A stretch of 64,000 bases of DNA from Megachile rotundata (Eukaryota; Arthropoda; Insecta; Hymenoptera; Megachilidae): NCBI RefSeq assembly GCF_050947335.1, contig NC_134995.1, positions 2,766,501-2,830,500 of the forward strand, given 5' to 3'. Shown piece after piece: positions 1 through 11,019 of the stretch (positions within the stretch are counted from its first letter, which is position 1; the number at the start of each line of letters is the position of its first letter). Below the pieces are notes generated by a model. That model was not told the origin of the DNA. It was given only the letters and a program-made list of their open reading frames with translations, and searched no databases. The translations under genes and the position numbers were made by a program.

Positions 1-654
1 TAGAAGAGAATGGTGCACATTTCAAATATTATAGTAAATTTAATATTGTCGGTAATACGTGTTGTGCGATCGCAATAATACATCTTGCAATAACTGATTT
101 TTTTCTTTGAATTACTCATCGCGCATAATGTGTCATGTGTACATGGTGAGGAACTTTTGTAAACGAATTGATGTGTAAAAAAGGTGGATATTTTTAACGT
201 TTCGATACTAAGAACTGGACAATCGTGGTACTTGTGTGATTGTGTGTTTGTTTAATGTGGGTTCCGAAAATTGTACTATTATTATACGGAAAACATCAAA
301 TATGACAGTCACCCTTTTTACTTGACAATCCCATAGAGCGGGTATCGATATGCTCTTGTGGATTTTAGCGAGTAAATAGGTTTCTTGTCATACGACGATA
401 TACTTTAAAATTAATGAAGAATTCTCGCATCGTAAATTCACTCATGAGGTAAGCGTCAGAGTATTCTTTCATTTTATGTCGTTAAACAAATAGTCATTTT
501 TTTTAATTATCTAGAAAAACTGCGCTTGATCTTTACCTTTATTTTCGCTTAATCCATACAATTAGTTTCGTTAATAAATTTATACTTATTAATAGTTGTA
601 AATTTTATATCTACTTACCGGCTGACGTATTACCGATGATGGTAACTATGTTAC
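1..654. other. A+T-rich non-coding flank
   Basis: I see no gene, no long repeat shared with the rest of the window and no convincing open frame. A GGTAAGC sequence at about 448-454 looks like a splice donor, but nothing supports an exon here. Confidence 0.4.
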
Positions 655-905
655 CGATATCGCGCGATTTGTTTGTTCATGACCAGGGTCAACTGTCACG
701 CTTGGACCCGTCGCTCTCGCATCTGAACGCGCGCTATTCTCGCGCTCTGATTGGTCAGTATTTTTCATTAATAATTCAAAAACTAAGCTTTAACCAGCAT
801 TTTGGTAAAGGAAAAAGTTGTTCAGAATCACCCCAGCTACCACCCCCTAAAATTATGCCCACCAGTAGCCGAACACCCTGTATACGTCCTGCGAAATCTA
901 TCGAT
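655..905 (+). repeat. CCAAT-containing interspersed repeat, copy 1
   Basis: The first of four related units; the others are at 43740-43965, 54885-55112 and 62845-63040. They share a C/G-rich block of the type GCTCTCGC followed by GCGCGC, then CTGATTGGTCAG (747-758, an inverted CCAAT box), then a stretch like TTAATAATTCAAAAA. This copy also has AAAGGAAAAAGTTGTTC and ends near ACACCCTGTATA (about 873-884), both shared with the copy at 54885. The 109-codon frame across it is not conserved in the other copies, so I do not call it a gene. The element class is unknown; it could be the promoter end of a non-autonomous element. Confidence 0.55.
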
Positions 906-1388
906 GTACACGAAAGATGTAAATATACGTCCCTAGATGTTCATCGATGTATACAAGAGATCTAAATATACGCCCATTACGTGTTATTGAAAGGCATTTT
1001 CCTAGCACATATTTTAATCCGTCTTTAAAAAAAAAAAGATTCTGCTCAAAAATATGTAGTATACAGTAAACACAAAATTCGTCGAGAAACTAGGTATGAA
1101 TGCAAAGAATGTGATGTAGCTTTGCTACATTTTTATAAAAGGCCACTCTAAAGAAATCAATAATAGATATATTTAATTCGTTTGTGATGGAAATGGGAGT
1201 ACAGATTTATAATATAATATTGAAAACTATTAAATATAAGACAACACAATTAACACAATTTGAACACCAAATGAATTTATTTTAAAACGAGAAATAACAA
1301 GGAAGGAACTTTAAATGAAGCACAAGATCTTTTAATATACGTGTACGACATCGTAATTGCAGAGAGAACAGTAAAGAATAATTATATA
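906..1388. other. Non-coding spacer
   Basis: A+T-rich sequence between the CCAAT repeat and the next MITE. No gene or recognisable element is visible. Confidence 0.4.
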
Positions 1389-1842
1389 CACTGCTCAAAA
1401 GAAGTAAGTATGGCATAGAAAAATTTTTGACAGAAATTGGGCAAATTTGACTGATGATAACTCCGTGAAAAATCATTCTTTAAAGTTCTGTATCTTTGCG
1501 GAAAAAAACGGTAGCGGTTTTTCACGTACTGGAAACTAAAGATGAAGGTTTGGACTTTATGCTGCTCTAAACAGTATCACAAAAAAAAATGTGGCAAGTC
1601 CATGCATTTCGTCAAACTTTGTAATTTTCAATATTGCAAACATGACCTCAGATTTACGGTGTTATTGTAGTAGGGATGCATCAAATCGAAAATCAAATTA
1701 TAGGGTCTTAAAGTAGAGATCTCAAGCTTTAATTTAAAAAAAAGAGCATAACTTTGCGATAATTTTTCACGGAGTTATCATCAATCAAATTTGTCCAATT
1801 TTTGCCTAAAATTTTTCTATGCCATATTTCTTTTGAGCAGTG
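1389..1842. mobile_element. Non-autonomous Tc1/mariner-type MITE (454 bp)
   Basis: The ends form long imperfect terminal inverted repeats of roughly 100 bp beginning CACTGCTCAAAAGAA on the left, with the reverse complement ending TTTTGAGCAGTG on the right. The shared arm also contains ATGGCATAGAAAAATTTT and GATAACTCCGTGAAAAAT. TA dinucleotides flank both ends (1387-1388 and 1843-1844), as expected for Tc1/mariner target duplication. The centre (about 1500-1750) has no transposase frame, so any movement would need transposase supplied elsewhere. The superfamily call rests on the TA duplication and the CACTGCTC terminus only. Confidence 0.75.
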
Positions 1843-2559
1843 TAGATATTATTTTATTTTAACATTTGAGGATCTAATTGAAACGAGCGGTATCATATAG
1901 ATAGTAGATAAATATACATACTTGTTTAGCGACTTATTGGCAAATTACCGACATATTTCTGTATTTATTTTTGCCGTTTTCAACAATTTGCAATGATTGT
2001 TTTTTAAGTCCTACGAATAGTATCAAATTTCCGGATACTATTATGGTCACTGGTCTGCACGGCGCAGCGACCGACATGCGTCTAACGCGTCGTCCCTGTT
2101 GATGGATTACTCCAAAATCGCGCCGCAGTGAAAGGGTTAACATTTTCGGTTAGTTTCTTTACCCGCAGCAGCAATAACATCCAAGGTGTCGTTGCATTCT
2201 ATCGAGTATTTTAGTTTATTGCTTTACATCTGATTTCTAGAAACCTTAATTTTAGTAATAGAGTCCGTTATTTCCAGTTTCTATTCATGTCGAGGTACTG
2301 CTTGGTTTTATTACTTGCTATGGTTATTTTTTTTTGGAAAACCAAGCCTCATCATACGTCACTCAAGCTTCCACATCCATTCCATTTTGTATAGCCAATA
2401 GAAATTAAGAATTGTTTCCTTCACCCTTATTTTGTAAAAACTATACGCGTTTTACCGCGCTTTCATGGTCGTAAGAAATATTCATTCAACTTTTAACATT
2501 AGCAACAGCAACAACTCGTATTACTTTTGTATTGTCTCCAAGTTTGGAGTAGTCCTTCG
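1843..2559. other. Non-coding spacer
   Basis: No gene is supported. The short open frame on the minus strand at 1934-2143 has no recognisable motif and I regard it as chance. Confidence 0.35.
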
Positions 2560-2890
2560 AGTAAGGAAATAGTCATAGATAGTATAATAAGAACAAATTT
2601 AGTCGGCACCTCACATGCAATATACAACAAGGCTCGAACGAATTTATTTTCAATCACGAGCGCAAACAATGGGTATGTTACATTTAAATTTGTTAATTAT
2701 TAAATTTTTATTTCTTGAATGGAAAAGTTATTTAACATTTCAAAAATGAGATTTTATTCTCTTTCATCACTACAATATCTAACGAGAATAATTTTCCATA
2801 TTTTGTCTATTATTTTTTTGCGATAACGAATAAACATATCGAATAAATTCGATTTATTCTAATTAGGTGAATAAGAACTAATTGCGTTAT
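2560..2890 (+). repeat. Possible leader-like repeat next to BEL/Pao relic
   Basis: The stretch includes TTATTTTCAATCACGAGCG, AAACAATGGGTATGT and, further on, AACGAATAAACATATCG. This loosely resembles the two better leader-like repeats at 27085-27540 and 43380-43735, where a canonical splice donor follows a similar AAACAAT block. The similarity is weak, and it may instead be the 5' part of the adjacent BEL/Pao element. Confidence 0.25.
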
Positions 2891-2894
2891 TTCT

Positions 2895-3498
2895 TATACG
2901 TACTAACAGCCGACGCGACGTAGAGAAAATGTACAGACAAATGTTAATCAAACCATCTCAACGGTGCTTTCAACGAATCTTCTGGCGTTCAGATCCAAAT
3001 AAAAACTTTCGAGTTAAATACCGTAACGTTAGGTAAGTACAGCATCGGCTCCCTTTTTAGCTACTCGCGTTTTGCAGAAAATCGGGTTACAATACGAGCA
3101 GAAATTTTCGACCGTTGATCGAATAATCATCAATGATTTCTACGTTGATGATTTATTAACAGGTTCGGAGACAGTTAAAGAATTAGTGCAGATAAAAAAA
3201 AATTTAACAACCGTATTACAGAGAGCAGGGTTATTGCTAAGAAAGCGGCCCACCAATTGTACAAAATTGGGAAACCCAGAAGTAGAGTCACGGGACAGGA
3301 AAGTCAGCGAAGATTGCGAGTAAAAAATACTTGGCTTGCATTGGTCATCTAGAAAGGGTGAATTGTACCTTAGAGCAAATCCACCGCAATGTAGTTGAGT
3401 AACGAAACGAATAATATTATCTGAAACAGCCCAAATGTTTAATTCTTTGGGATTAATCGGTCCAGTAATTACCCTCGCAAAATTAATAATGCAGCAAT
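2895..3498 (+). pseudogene. BEL/Pao retrotransposon pol relic, reverse transcriptase part
   Basis: Translating across frameshifts shows the BEL/Pao reverse transcriptase: a block with EKMYRQML and QRCFQRIFWR (about 2930-2990), then the catalytic FYVDDLLTG (about 3140-3165), then LGLIGPVITLAKLIMQQ running to 3498. The family enzyme copies element RNA into DNA in cytoplasmic particles. The longest intact frame (3072-3323) is only 83 codons, and several stops and shifts are present, so this is dead. The frame stops exactly where the long LTR-like repeat begins (3499), and the homologous protein resumes at 6544 in the same orientation. That places the LTR insertion inside an existing BEL/Pao pol gene. 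Confidence 0.85.
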
Positions 3499-6400
3499 TG
3501 TAACGACCCTGGAACCTAAGTTCAGTTTGTTACAAGCGCTAGAAAGGTAAAGAGCGGCTTTTACCCCTAAACGACTCGATTTCGCAAATAAATATTGTGG
3601 GATTCGTGTGGTGTGCGGTTAAGGAGTGAAATCCACAGGTCAATATCTTTCAACAACAAGATTTATTCAATAAAACGATGAAAAATGAAGTTAACAAATA
3701 ACAATAACAACAAAAATAAGGAAAAATATATAGATTATAAATGATTGATTAGAACAAAGAAACTAAATAAATCTTGAAACAATAATAATAATAGAAATAA
3801 TAGAACTTGACAAATTAAACAATATGTAATAGATAATTGTAACTTAATGAAACGAAACTCGCTGGTTAATACTTTATATTGGATCGTATCTAAATCTGAT
3901 CTCTGATAAAGTTAACTTTGCTTTTGTAACATTAACTAAATTTGATATTCTTTATACAGTACTGATTCGTAATAAGCAACTCGCTCGGGTCTGGCGAGTT
4001 GCTTGTTACGAATCAGGTATATTTTCGGCTTGCCTTTGTTCCCGAGCGCGAGGACGGTGACGGCGTAGAAAAAACAGGGGGTTGGGTGTAGCGGTATACT
4101 ATAAAGTAATCGGTCGCGCGGCGATGTTATTCTTTAGACAAGGACAGAACATAGCATGCTTTCCCTTTTTAATAGTAGTAAAATTTCATGAATGGAAAAA
4201 TATACCGGATTCGTAACAAGCAACTGCCCAAACCCAAGCCAGTGGCTTATTACGAGTGGCTTATTTCGAATCGATGTAGAATCAGATGAATCGAATACGT
4301 TGCAATTCCTAATTTGTCACACTTTGCCTTATCTTTTTACAATTATGTGAATATAAACATATACCTACATAGCAGTTTAAGAAATATTGATGTCAAAAAA
4401 TAGTAGGTCATCGCCATTACTGCGACAATAAAGCAATTCGGAAAAAATTATGGTTGAACGAGCAGCTAGTTTTATGACCATTTCATTGTACATAGTTCAT
4501 ATAGTATTATATATTGTATATAGTGTATTATACTTACATAATTTTTCCTTCAACTTTTTTTTATTTTTGTTAAAAAAATTAATTAAAATTATAGATAAAA
4601 ATGTACCTCAAATTATTGTTCACTGTCAACCATTAGATTTAAAAAAAAATGTCATATTACGACAGAATCGCTATGTATCAGAATGAGAAAACAATATAAT
4701 GTACCGGATTCGTAACAAGCAACTGGCCAGATCCGAGCGAGTGGCTTATTACGAATCAATGTAGAATTAAATGAATGAACGACAGAATCGCTATGCATCA
4801 GAGTGAGAAAACAATATATATGTTCTGTCCTCTTTCCACTAAACTGTTCGGTCGACCGTGAAAATTTATGACTTCTTCGGTTTCGCGGACCTCTCACTCT
4901 TTCTCGGATCTCTCACTCAGCGGCCGACTTCAAACAAAGAAGAGGGGATAGAAATTTGCTTGTTACGAATCACAAAACTGTTGCTTGTTACGAATCAGTA
5001 CTGTATATATATTCGATTCTCATGTTCGAAGCTATCGTTATGACAGGATTTTACTTGATTAACACGTTTATAATTTGTAGTGAGTCCTACCTAAATTGTA
5101 ATTCGGTTTCTAGATTTATATAAATAGAAATTTACAAAATTTATAATGTTAGCGCGTGATAGTCTACCGCTGCGAGGAATCCGACCTAAGTGTGATTCTC
5201 TAAGAGTACCTAAATACGCTTTCGCAAAAATTAGACAGATGTATCTACTATCTAACGCGGTGTAGTCGACTACGGAAATTACGGTAGAGTGAGAACAGTA
5301 TTCTTTTAATAACTCGAATTATCAAAATTTATCTGAATCTAAATGAATTACTCTTCGGAACAGTTACTCTTTTAATTTGGCTCGACGACTAATAGTTCAT
5401 GACCCTTTTAGCCAAAACGAACACTGACAACCAAAACCAGATCGCTTAACTGGGGAGCCTGCGTTTGCTAGCAGCTAAACAACCCAACGATCCAGAGTCG
5501 GATGAAAAGTATAAGTCTGGCAGGGTAGCAAACCAATTGATTCTAACGTAAAGTCGTGATTGCTGAACTGCCACCCAAAAAACACGGGCTTCAGAGACCA
5601 AGCCGCTCAAATGGGGAGCCTGCGTTAGCTAGCTACGAAACGACCCAGAGCGAGCTCCAAGAATCTGAAGGCTCGTTAGCAACCCGACGAAAAATCAAAT
5701 ATGAGTAGCTGAGAGCAATCGTTTCGATATCTTAATCTTTCTTGGCGCTAAGTATAGCTCTCTCCTGACGGAGTTTCAGATACGAGATCGTTTGAACGGG
5801 GAGCCTGCGTTAGCTAGCTGCTAGAATTACCCAACGATCGAGTATCCAAATGACCGATACCCGCTGTCCAGTCAAAACTAAGAATCTTGTAGGCTCTTAC
5901 CAATTAAAACTGCTCCAGTTCGTCGCTTCCTAAAAGGTCCGGCACGTAGTACTTCAAAGATTGTTCTGCGCTCGCAGCCGCTGCTGAACGCCCTTTTATA
6001 CCCAGAGAATCATGGGTTTTTCCCGCTCAAAAAGTAGTTATTATTTTATTACGCTTTATTTAGTAGCTAATATATATTAGTTTGATTAATAAAAATCCGC
6101 TTTGATTTATTATTAATTAGTTTTTCACAAGTTTTCCCGTTAAATCGTATTTTTAATCATTTTTAGATACGCAAATTATAAGTGTTTTAATAGAAGAAAT
6201 AATTAATCGCAAACAATACATAAAATAATAGCTAAAAATATAACGCAATTTATAATAAGTGAATAATTAATAATATATATAATATAAACATTTAAATAAT
6301 AATTTATAATAACTCTGTTTCGAAGTATATCTTCTGTCTCTTTCTAACTAACGCGCGCGCCATCGATCGGTGATCTACTCTAAACAATGTTGCACGCGTG

Positions 6401-6543
6401 AGCTACCCCATCCCATTGCCACGCGAATTTTTTTGGCGCGGTCGGTAATTTGCGGTCGGTAATGGAATAGAAAAAGATATTAGGATTAAGATGTTTCTCT
6501 ATTTATCGACTGGATTTAATATGATGTTCCCGGGGACGTTACA
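3499..6543 (-). mobile_element. Long LTR-family repeat, copy C (TGTAACG family), with nested TIR element
   Basis: A copy of the most abundant repeat in the window. On the plus strand it begins TGTAACGACCCTGGAACC and ends CGGGGACGTTACA, so the termini are inverted relative to each other. The orientation is taken from copy B, where a TATA box and AATAAA signals read on the strand opposite to this one. It interrupts a BEL/Pao pol relic. The flanking four bases (CAAT and TAAA) no longer match, which suggests an older insertion. The right-hand end (about 6300-6543) resembles the subfamily seen at 13492 more than copies A and B. A 1047 bp TIR element sits inside (3957-5003). Confidence 0.75.
3957..5003 (+). 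mobile_element. TIR element, copy 1 (1047 bp, TA-flanked)
   Basis: The left end CAGTACTGATTCGTAATAAG and the reverse-complement right end are flanked by TA (3955-3956 and 5004-5005). Inside are several further copies of the motif ATTCGTAACAAGCAAC in both orientations (for example near 4010, 4210, 4710, 4957), a subterminal repeat design often used for transposase binding. No transposase frame is visible; the 78- and 81-codon frames have no motif. The interior matches, in inverse orientation, the element at 21842-22886, for example the block with AAGGACAGAACATAGCATGC. It is a non-autonomous DNA transposon; the superfamily is inferred from the TA duplication only. Confidence 0.8.
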
Positions 6544-6889
6544 TAAATGAAAACAAGTGGGGACGAATCAGTGTGACAAGAGTTATATGTATATTCAATG
6601 GACAACGTATAGACAGGAGTTGTCGCACTTGAGTGAGTTAAAAATTTCGCGACGAGCACTTCATGCGGACAATAAGGTAGAGCTGCACGGATTCGCAGAT
6701 GCTTCCGAGAAGGCACACGGGGGTAATGTCTATCTACGGGTAAAGACAGATTCAGGTAGATTGGAAACGAAACTTTTGTGTTTGAACTCTCGGGTAGCGC
6801 CGCTTAAATCAATCTCACTGCCGAGATTATGTGGCGCATTACAATTAGCGCATTTAATAAAAAAAGGTCAAAACCGCGCTTTGCGTTAG
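6544..6889 (+). pseudogene. BEL/Pao retrotransposon pol relic, RNase H part
   Basis: This continues the pol gene interrupted at 3498. The open frame from 6557 contains the BEL/Pao RNase H-region signature HGFADASEKAHGG and, about 40 residues on, SRVAPLKSISLPRLCGAL. It breaks up after about 6880. Integrase was not found. Together with 2895-3498 it is a truncated, mutated internal fragment without its own LTRs in the window. Confidence 0.85.
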
Positions 6890-6958
6890 AATCAATGACT
6901 TGTTCATAATCAGTTTTCTTCACCGCGATTTGAAAATTTCATTAAGTGTTCATGATAT

Positions 6959-7136
6959 ATAAAATAATTTTAAGAAAAAAATACGCCGACTTCGAAATGC
7001 ACTAAAAAATATAAAATAATTTCTATTTCCTAATGAAGTAATTTCTATTTCATTCAATCATACAATTACATGAAACCTATTTACTCGTTAGGTAGTATAT
7101 TAAATACATTTCAACCTTTTCGGAGGTGGCGCATAA
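6959..7136 (+). repeat. Half copy of the hairpin MITE at 12143-12629
   Basis: This stretch runs from AAAATAATTTTAAG to TTTTCGGAGGTGGCGC and matches the left arm of the hairpin element near-identically, with a small deletion around 7070. The second arm is absent, so this is a one-armed or truncated copy. Confidence 0.75.
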
Positions 7137-7445
7137 TTAAAAATACCTCAGTAAACGTTGCTGCCAATAACCAGTTGATTGTGGTATGACGTATTGGAAA
7201 TTAATAAATCCTGAGAAGGAATCCGAACCATTATAGATATATCTGGTAATATACGCAAATGTAACGACTGCATCTTCGTTTCGCAATGTTTCTGATATAA
7301 ATGAAATTGAATCGACTTCGTCCGCATGTGGAAGCCATGGATCTAAGAACCCGTAAATGGAGCTCACGACGCGGGAATTACCAAATTTGCGGCAGATAGG
7401 CTCTATCTTTATAGAATATCCGGCGATCGAGTCTTTCCGTCGCAT
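7137..7445 (-). CDS. Unrecognised 102-codon open frame
   Basis: An open frame on the minus strand. I recognise no domain: no zinc-binding cluster, no signal peptide, no membrane segment and no transposase signature. It ends immediately at the border of the half-copy MITE (7136), so its natural end may be lost. It could be a fragment of an older element, a piece of a host exon or chance. Confidence 0.15.
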   Translation of the reverse strand: MRRKDSIAGYSIKIEPICRKFGNSRVVSSIYGFLDPWLPHADEVDSISFISETLRNEDAVVTFAYITRYIYNGSDSFSGFINFQYVIPQSTGYWQQRLLRYF

Positions 7446-7586
7446 ACTCTATGAATCTAGATAGACCATAGTTACATTCTATACGCACTAACATCTACTT
7501 CGCAGCGTGCTGTCGAGTTATATGTATAGAAAAAAAAATAGTTATACCCTAGTACATAAAAGAAACACCGAACATCGTTCGTTTAG

Positions 7587-7861
7587 AAATCAAGTCGCGA
7601 CACGTGAACGCAAAAACTTACCGGCTCTACATTGATTACGAACCGAAAATGGACCAGGTTGAAGGAATTCGGCGATATTGGTGTGAGTGCCCGAATGGAA
7701 ACCGGACAGTAGGCTGCTGCTCACATGTGGCCGCTGCCATCTTCTACTTGGCCCATGCTCGGTACCTCCCGCAGATTCTGCGCCCGGCTGCGCAGTTAAC
7801 GGAGCTCTTCGTACCATCCGGAGAAGAAACGGAAGCAAAAGGGAGTGACAGCGAGGCTTAA
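7587..7861 (+). pseudogene. SWIM-type zinc-finger terminal exon or transposon fragment
   Basis: The frame (start codon context at 7604, but open upstream to before 7587) encodes a SWIM zinc-finger module: the CxC of WCECPNG, then seven residues later CxH in CCSH, followed by VAAAIFYLAHARY. SWIM modules occur in MULE-type transposases and in large insect families of transposon-derived proteins, where they bind DNA or protein partners. A sequence TTTAG at 7582-7586 could be a splice acceptor, making this the last exon of a longer gene whose upstream exons I cannot find. It ends in an acidic tail and a stop codon at 7861. It could be a host gene exon, a domesticated transposon gene or a relic. 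Confidence 0.6.
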
Positions 7862-9169
7862 GTGCTTCCAGAACGGCTTTCTTATGCTTATATGGAGGTA
7901 GGTGTGCGAAATGTGTAAAATCGGATGCGACCATCTACGGTTTTTTCGAAATTAAAGTATCGGGCCCCCAATGGATTTTCGATTGGGATATCGCATTTTG
8001 TTCGCCTCGAAGGGGGGCACACATTGAGCGTGTAGCTAGAGTGGTCCGTCGAATGCATTTGTGTGCAATCAATGAATTTCAGTTCCTCCACTCGGTAGCA
8101 TCTTCATCGCTACTTTCTTAATACTTGATACACGCATCAGAAAGTACGTTTCTCCAGCTTTCCAAAGAACACTCGATTAGCTCTGTAGCCCTAAACGCGG
8201 GTGAGATATGAGCATTTCAAGTCGCCGTATGTCCGATGTACTTCGACCGCTCGGGAGACATTTCCTCCTCTTCTGGAGCGACGACGGTGATTTGGAACGC
8301 CAAACATGGGCACGCGTGGTCTACTCGAAGCAGGCTACACGATCCATATGGTTTTTTTGAATTTTTTTTTCCGGGGCCAATAAGCGCTCAGATCCTTTGT
8401 AGTCACATTTGTCACAGACGATTATACCTTTCTAATTCCTGAAAGCATATAAAATGTTACGTTGTTTATATTTTATATCTGAACGGATATGAATTTCCTA
8501 CTTCTCTCAACGAAGTAAGTGGTAGATAAAACTTTTGAGATTTTCCTTCACTATTCATATATTGGATTTCTGTCGTAGTAAGAACTTATTCTCTTCTACA
8601 AAATATCCTTTTTTGTTTCTTTTTTGTCGCTTTCTTCTCGGTGTAGGTATACATACATAACCGCAAATGCATGACGGTTAGAACCGGAGGAATGAGCTTA
8701 TCGGATAGAAAGAAAGATTCCACTTCTCTAAGAAAAGGTAAGAACTATTTAAATTGAAATTGAAGCTTCCATTTTCTAACTCTCAACTGTAACCTCGTAG
8801 TCTTTCCCTTCTCTTCTTACCTCGTATTCCGTCATGCTATTCGATCCCCTAAAAGGAAGTAACGTCTAAGTAGCAGCAACGCCTCGCACTTTAGAAATTG
8901 GCTACTAAATCGCAGAAAGAAGGGGTGGAAAAAGAAGAGGTGCAGGTTTGAGAAAATAGGAGAGAGGGAAGTAGGTGATTTTGATCCAGCTTGTCTGTAA
9001 ATTATCAGCGTCTAAAAATCGAATAGCTCGTCTCTCTTCCGCTTTCTTTTCTCCTCCTTTATTCTTAGTTTTTTCAGCATTTTACCTTTATTTGAACATT
9101 GCTTTTCAACTTTGTTCACAATTTGTCACTGACAAGGAAGTTCGGTACCTCGAAAATTCCCATTTTTAT
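7862..9169. other. Non-coding spacer
   Basis: No convincing gene. Short frames at 7888-8091 (minus), 8236-8442 and 8975-9274 (plus) lack recognisable motifs, and the last runs into the MITE that starts at 9174. Confidence 0.35.
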
Positions 9170-9173
9170 TTAA

Positions 9174-9728
9174 CCCTTAAGTGCATAGGTGACAAAAAAT
9201 TCCGTAAATGCATAAGTGGGGTCCCTAATGGACCCCAGATTAAAATGTACTTAATTGAGAAAACAGAGGAATGACATCTAAGGATCTTTATTGTAGAAGT
9301 AAAAACAAGTATTTTAATCCAAACATATAATCGGAAAGTTATAACAGAAAAAAAAATTTCCAACCTTTCGTTTAGACGTCACGCAGTCTATCCCTGTCAT
9401 AAATCGTTCAAAGGCAAAATAGCACAGGCTAATTACCCCCGACGACCCTCCAAAATACGTTGACGCTAACGTATGTGTACAATGAGATACTAAATATTAG
9501 GAACATGAATGCATACATGAGGTCCATTGAGGACCCCACTTACCTAATTCGGTGCTAACGTTGATTATAACGACAATTTACATCTGTAAACACATTGAAC
9601 ATAACATAAATACATATAGACATACGCAAGTAGCTGAACTTTCAGTTCACAAATGGCACGACTAAAAATGTTAACATAAAAAATGCAACACTGGGGTCCT
9701 TTGCGGACCCCACTCATGCATTTAAGGG
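9174..9728. mobile_element. piggyBac-type MITE with TTAA duplication (555 bp)
   Basis: TTAA at 9170-9173 and 9729-9732 flanks inverted ends CCCTTAAGTGCAT (left) and ATGCATTTAAGGG (right, as read on plus; one mismatch). Inside the ends are palindromes of the form GGGGTCC-spacer-GGACCCC, at about 9218-9237 and 9690-9710, with another near 9520-9540. TTAA target duplication with CCC termini is the hallmark of piggyBac elements. No transposase is encoded. A scrap of another element's LTR (9364-9470) lies in the middle. Confidence 0.85.
9364..9470 (+). repeat. Old LTR fragment related to 38894-39288
   Basis: About 107 bases match the right-hand end of the 395 bp LTRs at 38894-39288 and 42431-42825, from CCTTTCG to CGCTAAC. 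There are scattered substitutions (for example TTTAGACGTC against CTTAGACCTC). The rest of the LTR is missing. It shows that the family was active earlier as well as recently. Confidence 0.8.
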
Positions 9729-9732
9729 TTAA

Positions 9733-10495
9733 ACTGCAGGTTTGTAGGGGACCTAAGTGTAGCGCAGTTTTCTTTTGGCCCAATTTCAGTTTTTTAGGAT
9801 GAAAACATTTCTTACAAATAGATAGGTGTTTCCATATATCCTCTCATATCTACAAAACAATCGTAGATATTAAAAAAAGGTTATAAGAAACATTGATGGA
9901 TTTTAACACTCTATAAAACATGTCAATTGAATTGATAAAAATTTGACTTCTTAGTCAAATTGAAAAATACGTAGAACCTCTGTGTAAATGTAGATATGTG
10001 TGCTAAATTTGCCGAACAAAATGGTATTTAATAATTTTAACCGATACGTTGCACGTCCAACGTTGTACTTTAAATGATGCATTATGACTTACTACGTACA
10101 TATGTGTAGAAATAGAATTTTGTAAACATCCTTCCTTTATTAAGAGAACACAACAAAGAACACAACAAGAACAAATAATGATTAATGTATTCAATTATGA
10201 ATCATAAATCGTAAATCGTAAAATCAAACTGTTGAATTTCCATATTAAAGTGGCAAAAATAAATTTAATAAGAAGTCGATAACGTTTACTGATGTCGGTA
10301 ATAAGACGTCGATAATTATGTATGTTAGATTATCGATTATTTATATGATGCCACTCGTTTAAATTTTTGATTCGCAAATGTTAAATAAAATAATTCTGAT
10401 ATTCTCTTTCGTCTTTGTTTCTCTTCATAAAATAATTCTGATTTCGCACGAACATAATAGAACGAGTTATTTAAGTAGTTCTTCCTTAGTTTTTA
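9733..10495. other. Non-coding spacer
   Basis: A+T-rich with no supported gene. Small frames at 9565-9783 and 10003-10194 (minus) have no motif. Confidence 0.35.
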
Positions 10496-10552
10496 ACCGA
10501 CTTTGAAAAAGGAGGAGGTTACTCAATTCGATTAGTATATATTTTTTTTTTT

Positions 10553-10585
<33 letters not shown>

Positions 10586-10995
10586 TTCTATGTGTGCCCG
10601 CCGATTACGCCTAGCTGGATGCACCGATCGGAACGAAACTTTTTGCATCTGGTAGGTTCTGACTCCCCATTGGTACCATTATCAAAAAATTTTTCATTTT
10701 TTAATTGCAAAGTGTTGTTATTGCAAAAAAACCGGCAACTTTTGAAATAAACTTTTCTCGATTTTAGTGCGCTTTTAATATTTATCACGGACATGATTCT
10801 GAACAATTTTTTTCATATAAAAATTTCGCGGAAAGCTTTAGTTTTCGAGATATTAGCGAAAAATTGTTGAAAAGTTTTGAAATCAACTTTGGATGATTTT
10901 AATGTCCTTTTAATATGTTATCAGGGGCACGATTCTGAACAACTTTTTCCTTATCCGCAATTAAGGGGAAGCTTTAGTTTTCGAGTTATTAGCGA
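10496..10995 (+). repeat. Element tail: GGAGGAGG motif, poly-T/ATT tract and 134 bp tandem unit
   Basis: It starts ACCGACTTTGAAAAAGGAGG, a motif repeated at 46198. It runs through poly-T and (ATT)n at about 10540-10585, and then holds two diverged copies of a unit of about 134 bp that begin near 10763 and 10897. Both copies contain CTTTTAATAT, GATTCTGAACAA and GAAGCTTTAGTTTTCGAG-like text. I infer the tail of a non-LTR or other element; the family is not identified. Confidence 0.5.
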
Positions 10996-11019
10996 AAAAC
11001 TATTGTTACTAATACAGTA

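Noticed and set aside
7590..7934. 114-codon minus-strand frame over the SWIM fragment
   Set aside because: Antisense to the recognised CxC...CxH module on plus.
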